Of a stretch of 64,000 bases of DNA, positions 43,023-52,435 are shown piece after piece. The notes under the pieces are model-generated. The model was not told the DNA's origin. It worked only from the letters and a program-made list of their open reading frames with translations, and ran no database searches. Position 1 is the stretch's first letter. Every line of letters begins with the position of its first letter. Source of the stretch: JAIEPT01 sp038217425 (GTDB lineage: Bacteria > Planctomycetota > Planctomycetia > Gemmatales > Gemmataceae); NCBI GenBank assembly GCA_038217425.1, contig JBBQPM010000007.1, forward strand, positions 5,094-69,093, given 5' to 3'. The translations under genes and the position numbers were made by a program.

Positions 43023-43406
43023 ATGACCAGTAAAGTGCTCAGCCTGGGACAATGTGCCGCGGACAGCTTCGCGATCAAGCAGACGATCGAGGCGACTTTC
43101 GACGTCGAAGTCGTCGGCGTCGACACGCTTTCCGAGGCAATGGCGCAACTCAAAGACGAGCGATTTTCCCTGATTCTCGTCAACCGGATACTCGACCGCG
43201 ACGGCGCCTCGGGGCTTTCGTGCATCGAGCAGATTCAAAACCGCGACGGCGGCACGCCGATCATGTTGGTGAGCAACTTGGCCGGCGCCCAGAAGCAAGC
43301 ACTTACCGCCGGCGCCGTCCCAGGCTTCGGCAAGGCGGAACTGAACGAACCGAAGACGCTCACCCAACTCCACAGCTACCTCACACGCCGTGACGTCGAG
43401 AAGTAA
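43023..43406 (+). CDS. Receiver-like domain protein without the phosphoacceptor Asp
   Basis: 127 residues from ATG 43023; an in-frame ATG at 42984 has no better ribosome site. The CheY-like pattern is visible: KVLSLGQCAADSFAIKQTIE, VEVVGVDTLSEAMAQL, FSLILVNRILDRDGASGL, TPIMLVSNLAGAQKQALTAGA and GFGKAELN. At the end of strand 3 the normal acceptor Asp is Asn (LILVN), and the N-terminal acidic pair is missing, so phosphorylation is unlikely. No histidine kinase is near. It may act as a protein-binding module. It is followed by the MMPL transporter gene. Confidence 0.7.
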   Translation: MTSKVLSLGQCAADSFAIKQTIEATFDVEVVGVDTLSEAMAQLKDERFSLILVNRILDRDGASGLSCIEQIQNRDGGTPIMLVSNLAGAQKQALTAGAVPGFGKAELNEPKTLTQLHSYLTRRDVEK

Positions 43407-43512
43407 CGACAAAGACCCTTTTCACGCAACCCGTTCACGACCCGCATGCCTCGGCATCGAAGTTGCTTCTCGGTAGAACCTGGAAAAACGAACGGTTGCG
43501 TGGAACGTTATC

Positions 43513-45891
43513 ATGTTTCGTAGTCTCGGTACCGTATTGGTTCGCTTCGCCCCCCTCTTCATTCTCGGTTGGCTGGCGCTGTTGTTTGTGGGCTGGAAAC
43601 TCTCTCCTGCCTGGAATGACGTCACGGCTTCGGGAGAAGTCGAGTTTCTGCCCGCCGGCGCTCCCAGCCGGGAGGCTGAAACGCTGCTCAAAGACGCCTT
43701 TCTGGATTACACCGCGAGCAGCGTAGTTCTCGTCATTCGTCGGCAGGACGACAAACTTCAGGAGGCGGACAAGACCTTTGTCCAGCGCGAACTGAGCCCC
43801 AGGATCCGGGCGCTGGCGGACGAGAAGGTAGGCGAATCGATCAACAATCTGCGCACGTTCGCCGAGGAAGGCGCCGGGCTATTGTTGATCAGCCCCGATC
43901 GAAAAGCGACGCTGGTGGTCGTGGAACTGTCGACGTCGTTTCAAAACTCTGCCAATCACGCGCTGTCGGGCGCCGTCGAACGCATCTTCGCCGAACTCCG
44001 CCAGGAAAACAAAGTCCCCGCAGGGCTCGATCTTTTCATCAGCGGCAGCGCCGTCGCGGGACGCGATTTGGATCACGCTCAGTCAGCGAGCGCCCAGTCG
44101 ATCGAGCGCTGGACCATTGCCGTGGTGCTGGTGCTGCTGATTCTCATCTTACGAGCGCCTTTTCTCGCATTGCTCCCCTTGCTCACCGTGTTCGTGGCCG
44201 TGCAAATCTCGTTGTTCACAATCGCGATATTGGCCGAGAAGAAGATCCTGACGGTCTCGAGCGACTTGCGCATCTTCATCACCGTTCTCAGTTATGGCGC
44301 GGGCGTCGATTATTGCTTGCTCCTCATCGATCGTTACGAAGAAGAATTGAGACATTGGTCCTCGCCGAGCGAGGCGCTGGCATCCACGCTCGCCAAGGTG
44401 GGGAGCACCATCGCCGCCAGCGCCGCGACGGTGATCATCGGCATCGGCATGCTCGCCTTTGCCAGCTTCGGCAAGATCCGCGAGGCCGGGTTGGTGATCC
44501 CGCTCGCGATTTCCGTGGCGCTCCTGGCCACGCTCACATTGGGCGGCGCCCTGCTCCATGTCGTAGGGCGCTACGCGTTTTGGCCCCGAACCGTCGCGGC
44601 GGAACGAGGCGGTTTCATTGCAAACCAGTGGGACCGATTGGGAGCGGCGCTCCTGCGGACGCCGGGACGGATCGCGTTCGTCGTGCTCGTCGTCATGCTG
44701 CCATTCGCCTTCGCGGGGCTCAAGTATGCCGACGAAACGAACTTCAGCCCGCTCAGCGACCTCCCCAAATCGGCGCCGAGCGTAATCGGCACAGACGCCC
44801 TGGTGGAGCACTTCCCCGCGGGCATTCTGGGGCCCGCGACCGTCCTCGTACGGAACGATCGCGTCGACTTCACGACGCCCGAAGGGATCGCGCTCATCGC
44901 GGAACTCACGCAATCGCTTCGCGCCCGCAAAAGCGAGTTCGCGCTGGCCGACCTGCGTAGCTTGTCCGTCCCGCTGGGAATTAGCGAGGGGGTAGAAAGC
45001 CGACTCGCGGAGTACGGCCCCCGGCGTGCGACGGTAGAAGCGGAAATGACTGGCCGCGCCCGCAATCGGCTGATCGCCCAGAGCGAAGCGCTCGCCGGGC
45101 ACGTCACCCGCCTGGATTTGACGTTTGTGGGCAATCCGTTCTCGGAAACGAGCATCGCCAATCTCAGACGGCTCCAGGCGGCGCTCCCCGCCATGATGCC
45201 GGCGGGATTGCACGACACGCAAATCGCAATCGCCGGCACGCTCGCCTCGTTGCGCGATCTCAGCGACGCCAAACGCGCGGATCAATCGCTCATTCAACTC
45301 CTGGTACCCCTTGCAGTGCTGCTCGTGCTCATCGTGATGCTGCGGCGCGTCGTCATCTCCGTCTATTTGATTCTCAGCGTTCTGTTCAGTTACTGGGCGA
45401 CGCTGGGACTGACGTATCTCGTCTTTCAGGGAATGTCCGGGCCCGAGTTCATCGGCCTGGACTGGAAGGTTTCCATCTTTCTCTTCACGATTCTGGTGGC
45501 CGTCGGCGAGGACTACAACATTTTCCTACTGGGCCGTGTGCAGGAAGAGCAGGACGCGCACGGTTCGCTACATGCCGTCCCCATCGCGCTGGCGCGCACC
45601 GGAGCGGTCATCTCCAGTTGCGGTTTGCTGATGGCCGGCACGTTCGCGGCGCTTCTTTCCGGTTCGCTCACCGCGATGCAGCAGCTTGGATTCGCACTGG
45701 TGGTCGGCGTGCTCGTCGATACGCTCGTGGTGCGTCCCCTCCTCGTACCGGCGTTCCTGATCCTAATCCAGCGCTGGTTCCCCGGCCGTTGGGGGAGCTA
45801 CATGGCACTGGGAAAAGGCGAGCCGTTGCTCGAATCTCCCGCGGCCGAGGACGTAGCGTCCCCGGTTCGATCGACTCTGGAGCACCGTTAG
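43513..45891 (+). CDS. MMPL/RND-family transporter
   Basis: 792 residues with two repeats of a large periplasmic domain and six membrane helices. The first helix is residues 10-32; the helix clusters are about 190-385 (WTIAVVLVLLILILRAPFLALLPLLTVF..., YGAGVDYCLLLIDRYEEEL) and 585-770 (LLVPLAVLLVLIVMLRRVVISVYLIL..., VAVGEDYNIFLLGRVQEEQ). GxDY and GEDY motifs carry the proton-relay Asp of MMPL proteins. It probably exports lipids or hydrophobic compounds; hopanoid exporters are one planctomycete role. The PhnD-like gene follows 28 bp later. Confidence 0.9.
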   Translation: MFRSLGTVLVRFAPLFILGWLALLFVGWKLSPAWNDVTASGEVEFLPAGAPSREAETLLKDAFLDYTASSVVLVIRRQDDKLQEADKTFVQRELSPRIRALADEKVGESINNLRTFAEEGAGLLLISPDRKATLVVVELSTSFQNSANHALSGAVERIFAELRQENKVPAGLDLFISGSAVAGRDLDHAQSASAQSIERWTIAVVLVLLILILRAPFLALLPLLTVFVAVQISLFTIAILAEKKILTVSSDLRIFITVLSYGAGVDYCLLLIDRYEEELRHWSSPSEALASTLAKVGSTIAASAATVIIGIGMLAFASFGKIREAGLVIPLAISVALLATLTLGGALLHVVGRYAFWPRTVAAERGGFIANQWDRLGAALLRTPGRIAFVVLVVMLPFAFAGLKYADETNFSPLSDLPKSAPSVIGTDALVEHFPAGILGPATVLVRNDRVDFTTPEGIALIAELTQSLRARKSEFALADLRSLSVPLGISEGVESRLAEYGPRRATVEAEMTGRARNRLIAQSEALAGHVTRLDLTFVGNPFSETSIANLRRLQAALPAMMPAGLHDTQIAIAGTLASLRDLSDAKRADQSLIQLLVPLAVLLVLIVMLRRVVISVYLILSVLFSYWATLGLTYLVFQGMSGPEFIGLDWKVSIFLFTILVAVGEDYNIFLLGRVQEEQDAHGSLHAVPIALARTGAVISSCGLLMAGTFAALLSGSLTAMQQLGFALVVGVLVDTLVVRPLLVPAFLILIQRWFPGRWGSYMALGKGEPLLESPAAEDVASPVRSTLEHR

Positions 45892-45919
45892 GAAACTTTA
45901 CTCGAAAGGCGTCCATCTC

Positions 45920-46786
45920 ATGAAGTTCTTTACCTCGCTCACATGGGGCTTGCTGCTGACCGCGGGCGTCGTGCACGCCCAGGGGGAGCCCGCGAAACCC
46001 TTGACGTTTGGGATCTCCCCCTCGCTTTTGAAGGATCTATCGCTGGGGCAGCAGAAGTTCCTTTCCGAAGAATTCCCGCTGTTAATCAAGGACGTGACCG
46101 GGTTGGAGGGGAAACTCGCCCAGGGTAAAAGCTTCATGGAAGTGGCGCAGAAGCTCCTGGACGGAACAAATCAATTCGCCATCATACCCGGCGTCGAGTT
46201 CGCCTGGATCCAGGAAAAGCATCCCGAATTGAAACCGCTTCTGGCGGCGATCTATCGCAAACCCGAGGTGTATGGAGTGATGGCTGTCAAGAAGGACAGC
46301 AAGTACGCCAAGCCGGCGGACCTCAAAGGCCAAACTCTGGGATTGCTGAGGCAGGGCAAAATGCACGTCGAGCTATTCGTCCATAAGGAAACGCAGAGCG
46401 ACCTGGGTTCGTTCTTTAGCAAGGTGACGGAACCCGACAACGCGGAATCGGCTCTGGACGACGTGCTCCTGGGGAAAGTCCAGGCCGTCGCGATCGATGA
46501 CGCGGGGCTTGAGACTTACAAGGAGATCAACCCGGGGAAGTTCAAACGATTGACCGTGATCGCCAAGTCCGAGCGATTTCCTCCTGGAATCATCGCGTAT
46601 GATCCGCAAAAGGTGGACCCCAAGGTGGTGGAGCGATTTCGCGCGGGCCTGCTGAAGGCCCATCTGAACGAGCGCAGCCGGGATGCGATGACTTCGTTCC
46701 GCATTACGGAGTTCACGTCGGTCCCTGCCGAGATGGACGGCTGGCTCAAGGAAATCCGCAGCGTCTACAAGAATTCGACCAAATGA
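45920..46786 (+). CDS. PhnD-like periplasmic substrate-binding protein
   Basis: 288 residues with a signal peptide (MKFFTSLTWGLLLTAGVVHAQ). The body follows phosphate/phosphite/phosphonate-binding proteins: LTFGISPSLLKDL, QFAIIPGVEFAWIQEKHPELKPLLAAI, YGVMAVKKDSKYAKPADLKGQTLGL and FPPGIIAYDPQKVDPKVVERF. No ABC permease or ATPase is next to it; instead it follows an MMPL transporter, so it may feed or sense a ligand for that system rather than serve classic uptake. Confidence 0.85.
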   Translation: MKFFTSLTWGLLLTAGVVHAQGEPAKPLTFGISPSLLKDLSLGQQKFLSEEFPLLIKDVTGLEGKLAQGKSFMEVAQKLLDGTNQFAIIPGVEFAWIQEKHPELKPLLAAIYRKPEVYGVMAVKKDSKYAKPADLKGQTLGLLRQGKMHVELFVHKETQSDLGSFFSKVTEPDNAESALDDVLLGKVQAVAIDDAGLETYKEINPGKFKRLTVIAKSERFPPGIIAYDPQKVDPKVVERFRAGLLKAHLNERSRDAMTSFRITEFTSVPAEMDGWLKEIRSVYKNSTK

Positions 46787-46798
46787 CGAAAGGGCAAA

Positions 46799-46822
46799 GC
46801 CCGGGGATAGCCATCCCCGGGC
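46799..46822 (+). terminator. Perfect hairpin after the PhnD-like gene
   Basis: GCCCGGGGAT (46799-46808) and ATCCCCGGGC (46813-46822) form a 10-bp stem with loop AGCC. No T-run follows. Related in its core to the hairpin at 1999-2016. Confidence 0.65.
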
Positions 46823-47182
46823 TCTCAGTGCGGGTAGATTCCCGGCGAGGTGTTTTGAACGCCTCGATGGCCGCAGTTATCGAGGGTTGCATTTTGCGGC
46901 GGAAGGCCGGGGAAGCGTGGGGGTGTTGTTGATGCCGATCGCTTTCGTGCGCCTCATGGTAGGTTCACCGACCTCCAGTGGCTCAAGGATTTGGCGACGG
47001 GACAGGATGCGTAGATCTCTATGACCCCAGGCGGCCCGGTCTCGGAGGTGAGCGAAGGAGGCCCAGGGAATCGTCCTAGGGAATTTACTATACGCTTCGA
47101 TCAGAATACGTGAGGGCCGAGGTTCGGAAAACATTTCACGCCAGAAAGCCGGCGGGCGCGCTGCGGCGTCCGCGGGGGTTCC
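46823..47182. other. Non-coding gap
   Basis: No gene with plausible codon use is seen on either strand, and no RNA gene is recognised. The neighbouring genes converge here. Confidence 0.5.
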
Positions 47183-48856
47183 TCAATCCGAAGAAGGGGA
47201 AGGTCGTGGCGGCGAGACTAATTGTTGTGCCATGGCCTGGAAGACGCCCTCCCACTCGCCGACCGATTGCTGGCGAAACAGGCGAGCCGTCGGATACCAG
47301 AACGTCGTGTCGCCGCGAAGTAGCCAGCGCCAGTCGGGGACGTGGGCCAAGGCGATCCAGACAGGAACGCCGAGCCCGCCCGCGAGGTGAGCGATCGACG
47401 TGTCGGCCGTGAGCACCAAGTCTAAACTCATCATGACGGCGGCGGTGTCCATGAAAGCGCCGACTTCGCCGTCGAAGTCGCCCAGGTCCGTCACCGGGAA
47501 GCTGGCCTCCGCCAGGTCGCCGCCCCGTTGCAGACTCACGAGCGTAACGTCCGGATTCCGTGCGAGCGGAGCGAGCTGCGCAAGGGGGAAGGAACGCCTG
47601 CAATTTTCGGGATGCAGCGGATTTCCTTGCCAGGCGACGCCGATGCGAAAGCCTTTCACCCCCGCCAAACGTTCGCGCCAGTGCTCGATCAACGCGAGGT
47701 CGGCGAACAAATACGGGATCTCCGCCGGGATCGTGGCGAGCGTGGTACGGAGCAGGTGCGGCAAGCTCAAAAAAGGCGCCTGCACATGACACGCAGGCGT
47801 CGCCCCTTCGTCGTCCGCCAGGACGTCGATGCCGGGAGTTCGGCTCAGCAGGGAAATGAGTTTGCCGGGAACGCTAGCGACGACTCGGCCTCCCATTCGC
47901 TGGGCGAGCGCGGCATATCGGATGAATTGCAAGGTGTCGCCGAGGCCTTGTTCCGCGTGGAGCAAGACCGTTCGGCCGTCAAGGAAGCCGCCGTCCCAGA
48001 AGGGCTGGGGAAATTGCCTCGGCGAAAGTTCCGGGAGCCGCCAACGCCATTCGTATTCAGGCCAACCCCGTTCGTAATCGCCGGCGAGCAGCCAGGTCGT
48101 GGCGCGATTGAGATGCGACAATGCCATGCCGGGGTCGGCGTAAAGCGCCGCGGCAAAGCTGTCGAGAGCCTCGTCGAGTCGGCCGGCGAGTTTGTACGCG
48201 GTTGCCAGGTCGTGATGGTATTCGGCGAAATGAGAACTGCGTGAAACGGCGCTGCGAAGGGCCTCAATCGCTTCGTCGAACCGATCGAGTCCGCACAGCG
48301 CCTTGCCCAGGCCGTTGAGAAACGTCGACGTCTCCGGCGAATCTTTGAGCGCCTTCTGATGGTACGCGACCGATTCCGCGTATCGACCCTGTTCCTGACA
48401 AAGCACGCCCAGGTGAAACAAGGTCCAACCCAAGCGGGGAAGGCCCGCGAGTCCCTGAAGGTAGCTGGCTTCCGCCTCGGCGAGTCGGCCCATCGCCTTC
48501 AGGACGTTGCCGCGATCCACGTAGACGGTCGGGAAGCACCTCGGTTGCCGAATCATCTCGTCGTAACACGCGAGCGCTTCCTCGCGCTTGCCGAGCGAAA
48601 GCAGGACGCTGCCGAGGTTGCTGAGGGCTTCCTGATGCTGGGGTTCGACGTCGAGGGCTTGCCGAAAAAGAGCGACCGCCGACTCGTTGTCGCCGCGCTG
48701 GTAAGCGATGACGCCGAGCCCGTGCAGAGCGTCGGCGTGCCTGGGAGCGACTTGCAAGATTTGGCGATAGAGCGGCTCCGCTTTCGAGAGTTCGCCTTGC
48801 TGATGGACCTTCAGCGCCGCCTGATACTTCTTGGCCAGCGGAGTTTGTTTCGCCAT
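47183..48856 (-). CDS. TPR-repeat protein with C-terminal glycosyltransferase domain
   Basis: 557 residues. The first half holds about seven tetratricopeptide repeats (e.g. HADALHGLGVIAYQRGDNESA, HQEALSNLGSVLLSLGKREEA, STFLNGLGKALCGLDRFDEA, FAEYHHDLATAYKLAGRLDEA). The second half, from about residue 290, is a GT-B-like domain with WDGGFLDGRTVLLHAEQGLGD, IGVAWQGNPLHPENCRRSFP and LDLVLTADTSIAHLAGGLGVPVW, features shared with heptosyltransferase-type (GT9) and TPR-linked glycosyltransferases. No signal peptide. It likely glycosylates a protein or lipid; the acceptor is unknown. Confidence 0.85.
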   Translation of the reverse strand: MAKQTPLAKKYQAALKVHQQGELSKAEPLYRQILQVAPRHADALHGLGVIAYQRGDNESAVALFRQALDVEPQHQEALSNLGSVLLSLGKREEALACYDEMIRQPRCFPTVYVDRGNVLKAMGRLAEAEASYLQGLAGLPRLGWTLFHLGVLCQEQGRYAESVAYHQKALKDSPETSTFLNGLGKALCGLDRFDEAIEALRSAVSRSSHFAEYHHDLATAYKLAGRLDEALDSFAAALYADPGMALSHLNRATTWLLAGDYERGWPEYEWRWRLPELSPRQFPQPFWDGGFLDGRTVLLHAEQGLGDTLQFIRYAALAQRMGGRVVASVPGKLISLLSRTPGIDVLADDEGATPACHVQAPFLSLPHLLRTTLATIPAEIPYLFADLALIEHWRERLAGVKGFRIGVAWQGNPLHPENCRRSFPLAQLAPLARNPDVTLVSLQRGGDLAEASFPVTDLGDFDGEVGAFMDTAAVMMSLDLVLTADTSIAHLAGGLGVPVWIALAHVPDWRWLLRGDTTFWYPTARLFRQQSVGEWEGVFQAMAQQLVSPPRPSPSSD

Positions 48857-48874
48857 GACGCCCGCTCTTCTCGA

Positions 48875-51160
48875 TTAACGCCGGCTGAAGAAGTTCAAGA
48901 GGTTCTGCAACCCCGTCACCAGGTTATTGAGTAGCGTGCTAACTCCGGCCGGGACGGTCGTCGGCAGCACGATCGGGTAAGAGTAGTATAGCGAGTTCGA
49001 CTGCATCGTCTCGACCGACGCCACCACCGATTTGAGCAACCCTTGACCCGCGGGGATCTTCACCACCAGCTTCGTTCCCGTACTGTCGACGCTCATCGGG
49101 ACGGCGAGGACTCCGCCGATCGTGACGCTGTTTTTCGCGAGATCGGTCGCGAAGTAGCTCCCCGTGAGCGTCAAGTATTGGTTGTCGGCACTCGCCTTGG
49201 CGTCGAGCAAGTTCGGGACGTACGAATAACTCAGCGAATTGGAGATCATCCCGTCGACGGAAACGGTTACCGATTTGTTCGCGCCCCAGCCGTTGGGGAC
49301 CGTGACGACCAGCGACGTGCCGGCGGTGTTGACGCTGACGAGCGCGGCGGGGACGCCATCGACTTTCACGACGTTCTTGGCGATCGTTGGGGAGAAGTTA
49401 GAGCCGATGATCGTCAAGACGCCGTTGCTGCCGGGAGTCGTTTGCGTGAGGACCGGAACGTAGTGATAGCTGAGCGAGTTGGAGGGCTGGCCGTCGATTT
49501 TGACGACGACGGGGTGGTTCGCGCCGGAGCCGGCGGGAACCCGAACCACGAGCTGCGTGCTCGAAGCGGTCACGACCGTTGCCGATTTCCCGCCGACGGT
49601 GACGACGTTTCTACTGGGCGTCGGCGAGAAGCTCGTGCCGATCAGCGTCACCGTCCCGTTTGCACCAGGCGCGAGGAGGGATAGCATCGGGATGTAAGTG
49701 AAGGTCAAAATGTTGGACGATACGCCGCGGACCTGAGCGACGACGGCGTTGTTGGCACCCGAACCGGCGGGAATCGTGACGATCAACTTCGTGCCGAGGG
49801 GATCGACGCTCACCGCGGGCGCCGGCTTGCCTCCCAATGTCACCACGTTGTCGGCGAGCTTGGCGGAAAAGTTCGAACCGAAGATCGTCATCTGCGTGCC
49901 GGCGGGGACGGTGCTGCTAGAGGGAGATAGCGAAGTCAGAACGGGGTTCAGATACGCGAAGTTCGCGATCTTGCTGGCACCGGTGGTTTGGCCCGCTACC
50001 GTGACGACGATGGCGTTGCTCGGCCCCGTGCCGGCGGGGGCGATGACGACCAACTTGTTGTGCGTCTGCGGGACGGCTGCGGGAGTCGCCGACTTGCCTC
50101 CGATGGTCACGATCGGGGATAGGCCGAAGTTGCTTCCTTCGATAGTCACCAGCGTGCCCCCGAGGAAGGAACCGCTGCTGGGGCTCACGGCGGAGATGGT
50201 CGGCGGGTCGTACGAGAACGAAGCGGGCGCGCTGAGTTGGGATCCGACGCGGACGACGACTTGCTTGTTGCTCCCTTCTCCGGCCGGGGTTTTCACGACC
50301 AGTTGATAGCGCGTGATGGGAGCGGCGGGCGTGCCGCGAACCACCGTCGTCATGCTGACGAAGGTCGCGGTCGCGCCGCCGATCTGGACGATCGGGGCGG
50401 CGCCGAAATTGTCTCCTTCGATCGTGATCGAGGTGTTCCCCGAGGTCGGGCCCTTCGCGGGAGCGATCGAGACGATCTTCGGAGCGCCGTAGCTATAGGA
50501 CGCCGAGGGGCTGGCTTGCCCGGCGACGGTCACGATCACTTCCCTACCGAGGCCTTCGCCTTCGGGAGCCAGGACCTTGAGCTGATACAGCATATCCGCG
50601 GTCGAACCTGTCCCTTGCACGATCGTCGTCAGGCTCACGAAAGTCGCCGGGATGCCGCCGATCGTGGCGGAAGCAGCGGTTCCGAAGTTGTATCCCTCGA
50701 TGAAAACGACGTTGCCGCCCAGCGTGGATGCGTTGTCGGTCTTGACGTTGGCGATCGTCGGCCGGTCGTAAGCGAAGTTGATCGGTGCGCTGGTCAGCGT
50801 CGAAACCCTGACGACGAGTTCGTTGACCGCCCCCATGCCGGCAGGGATGGTTGCTTTGATTTGATAGAGCGAAACGCCGTTGACCGTGACGAGCGTGGGC
50901 GGGCCGATCGACGGGGCGGTTTTGCCGTTGATGACGGCGTAGCCGCTGGTCCCGAAGTCGGTTCCGAGGATTGTGATTACGTCCCCGCCGCCGGTGCTCG
51001 CGCGAGTGACGCTGTACGATTCGATCGCCGGCTTGTCGTAGGAGAAGAACGCCGGCGCCGAGGTTCGAGAGCCGAGGGTAATGACCTTGACTTCTTGAAG
51101 GACGCCTTCGCCTGCAGGCGTCTTGACGACGAGCGATTTGCCGTCGGAACCGACGGACAC
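48875..51160 (-). CDS. IPT/TIG-repeat protein (5'-truncated)
   Basis: 761 residues if it starts at GTG 51160, but there is no signal peptide and the first TIG repeat is incomplete, so the original 5' end seems lost. Eight complete IPT/TIG (Ig-like) repeats of 75-95 residues follow, with text such as GGDVITILGTDFGTSGYAVINGK, GNTSITIEGDNFGAAPIVQIGG, GGTLVTIEGSNFGLSPIVTIGG and APGANGTVTLIGTSFSPTPS. It ends in a short amphipathic tail (LLNNLVTGLQNLLNFFSRR). Complete relatives are large surface adhesins. Upstream lies a WD40 fragment in another frame. Confidence 0.75.
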   Translation of the reverse strand: MSVGSDGKSLVVKTPAGEGVLQEVKVITLGSRTSAPAFFSYDKPAIESYSVTRASTGGGDVITILGTDFGTSGYAVINGKTAPSIGPPTLVTVNGVSLYQIKATIPAGMGAVNELVVRVSTLTSAPINFAYDRPTIANVKTDNASTLGGNVVFIEGYNFGTAASATIGGIPATFVSLTTIVQGTGSTADMLYQLKVLAPEGEGLGREVIVTVAGQASPSASYSYGAPKIVSIAPAKGPTSGNTSITIEGDNFGAAPIVQIGGATATFVSMTTVVRGTPAAPITRYQLVVKTPAGEGSNKQVVVRVGSQLSAPASFSYDPPTISAVSPSSGSFLGGTLVTIEGSNFGLSPIVTIGGKSATPAAVPQTHNKLVVIAPAGTGPSNAIVVTVAGQTTGASKIANFAYLNPVLTSLSPSSSTVPAGTQMTIFGSNFSAKLADNVVTLGGKPAPAVSVDPLGTKLIVTIPAGSGANNAVVAQVRGVSSNILTFTYIPMLSLLAPGANGTVTLIGTSFSPTPSRNVVTVGGKSATVVTASSTQLVVRVPAGSGANHPVVVKIDGQPSNSLSYHYVPVLTQTTPGSNGVLTIIGSNFSPTIAKNVVKVDGVPAALVSVNTAGTSLVVTVPNGWGANKSVTVSVDGMISNSLSYSYVPNLLDAKASADNQYLTLTGSYFATDLAKNSVTIGGVLAVPMSVDSTGTKLVVKIPAGQGLLKSVVASVETMQSNSLYYSYPIVLPTTVPAGVSTLLNNLVTGLQNLLNFFSRR

Positions 51161-51184
51161 GATTTCCGCAGTCGAACCGGTCGC

Positions 51185-51425
51185 TGCCGGTGAGAGCCAG
51201 CGTGCTGTCCGCGGAGACTGCCAGGCAGGTGATGTCGCCGGGATGCTCGAACTGCTCCAGAAACGCCTTGGGTTGAGGCAGCGCCGGCGTCTTGGAGGGG
51301 AGTTTCGGATTCGGCGGCACGATGGCGGCGACCTTCGTCTCCGGCGCCTGCACGTCCCAATAACGCAGCGATCGATCCCAGCCGACGGTCGCGAAGACCG
51401 TCCCGTCGGGCAACATCCTGGCCAA
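51185..51425 (-). pseudogene. WD40-repeat fragment abutting the TIG gene
   Basis: Minus-strand text MARMLPDGTVFATVGWDRSL, RYWDVQAPETKVAAIVPPNP and DITCLAVSADSTLALTGS is WD40-type (a GH-WD-like turn and ALTGS). The frame differs from the TIG gene, and the homology ends where TIG text (TGSTAEIVSVG) begins. It looks like the remnant of a different gene, such as a planctomycete WD40-cytochrome protein. Confidence 0.55.
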
Positions 51426-51640
51426 GTACGAACGTAACCTGCACCTCAGCGCCCAGCCGGACTTCGCGGAGAGGGTCCGCTACTTCCTCCTCGATCACGA
51501 CGTCCAGGTCGTCCGAATTCATTCCGCCGGCGACTTTTACTCCGTTTCCTATGCTCGAAAGTGGCTCCGCGTCATGCAAAGGCTGCACCGGGTCCACTTC
51601 TACTTCTACACCCGCTCCTGGCGGCGTACCCGCTTCCAAA
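51422..51640 (+). pseudogene. GP88-like phage/plasmid protein fragment
   Basis: Plus-strand frame AKYERNLHLSAQPDFAERVR, VVRIHSAGDFYSVSYARKW and HRVHFYFYTRSWR matches my memory of the GP88 family of phage/plasmid proteins. Neither the usual N-terminus nor the C-terminal half is present, and the fragment abuts the WD40 fragment. The frame stays open to the TGA at 51784-51786 but the later text (TTGSCFLPTSFQTKHLK...) is not GP88-like. Confidence 0.4.
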
Positions 51641-51709
51641 GCGTGCTTAGAACCACCGGTTCCTGTTTCCTTCCTACTTCCTTTCAAACCAAACACCTAA
51701 AACGGAGAA

Positions 51710-52306
51710 ATGACTATGGCTTTTTCCTCGACCGCGAACGGCCGGCCGCAACGCAAGCAGCTTGCAGACCAACTCGATCGCCTTGACGTCATACTCGACG
51801 GCCTTGCCGAAGGTCTCAACGAGGCCGTCGCCAGCGCCGTCCGCGATGGAACTCGACTTGCATTTAAGGATGCTCTGACCGAAATGATGGAGAATCCGAC
51901 GCAGAGGACAACGTTGTACCGGGCTGCCGGCGCCGAGCCATCCAGCATCTCATCGAATCCTGGCCTCGTTTCGTCGATCAAAGCAAAGGTAAGCACCTGG
52001 GCAGTCACTGCGATGTCGAACCTGAGCGCTATCGTTCTGAGTATCTTGCTTGCTGTAACGTCCGCCGCAGCCACGACGCGCAAAAATCTTATTTGTCAGT
52101 TGTCGCGAGCTTGCCATCCGCTGATCGTAGGCGCCGCCGCCGCCGCCGTCGTCTATTTCTTCGTACCTCCCATAATCGCTGCCGCCGTCGCCAGCATTGG
52201 CAGCGGCGTCGCCTTGATGGCGAGTCGGATTTCCGCGGGAACGAGTCTGCTCCGGCCCAGCACATGCAGGCCTAGTCGTTCTCATGGCGACGCTCGCCGC
52301 GGCTAA
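51710..52306 (+). CDS. Hypothetical protein with hydrophobic C-terminal half
   Basis: 198 residues from ATG 51710 (GGAGAA nearby). A charged N-terminal helix region (ADQLDRLDVILDGLAEGLNEAVASAVRDGTRLAFKDAL) is followed by two hydrophobic stretches (LSAIVLSILLAVTSAAA; IVGAAAAAVVYFFVPPIIAAAVASIGSGVALMA). The last 20 residues look out of frame. Unknown family; possibly a surviving accessory gene of the element that carried the GP88-like gene. Confidence 0.5.
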   Translation: MTMAFSSTANGRPQRKQLADQLDRLDVILDGLAEGLNEAVASAVRDGTRLAFKDALTEMMENPTQRTTLYRAAGAEPSSISSNPGLVSSIKAKVSTWAVTAMSNLSAIVLSILLAVTSAAATTRKNLICQLSRACHPLIVGAAAAAVVYFFVPPIIAAAVASIGSGVALMASRISAGTSLLRPSTCRPSRSHGDARRG

Positions 52307-52435
52307 GTACCCCGTTCACGCCGGCCGGTCGCTCGTGCAGCACGCACGAATCAGCCCGAGCGGCGTTTTAGAGTTCATTGCAAATTCCCAGCCAGCCCGA
52401 CGCGGCGCATGACCCATGTTTAAGGAGAACGAAAT

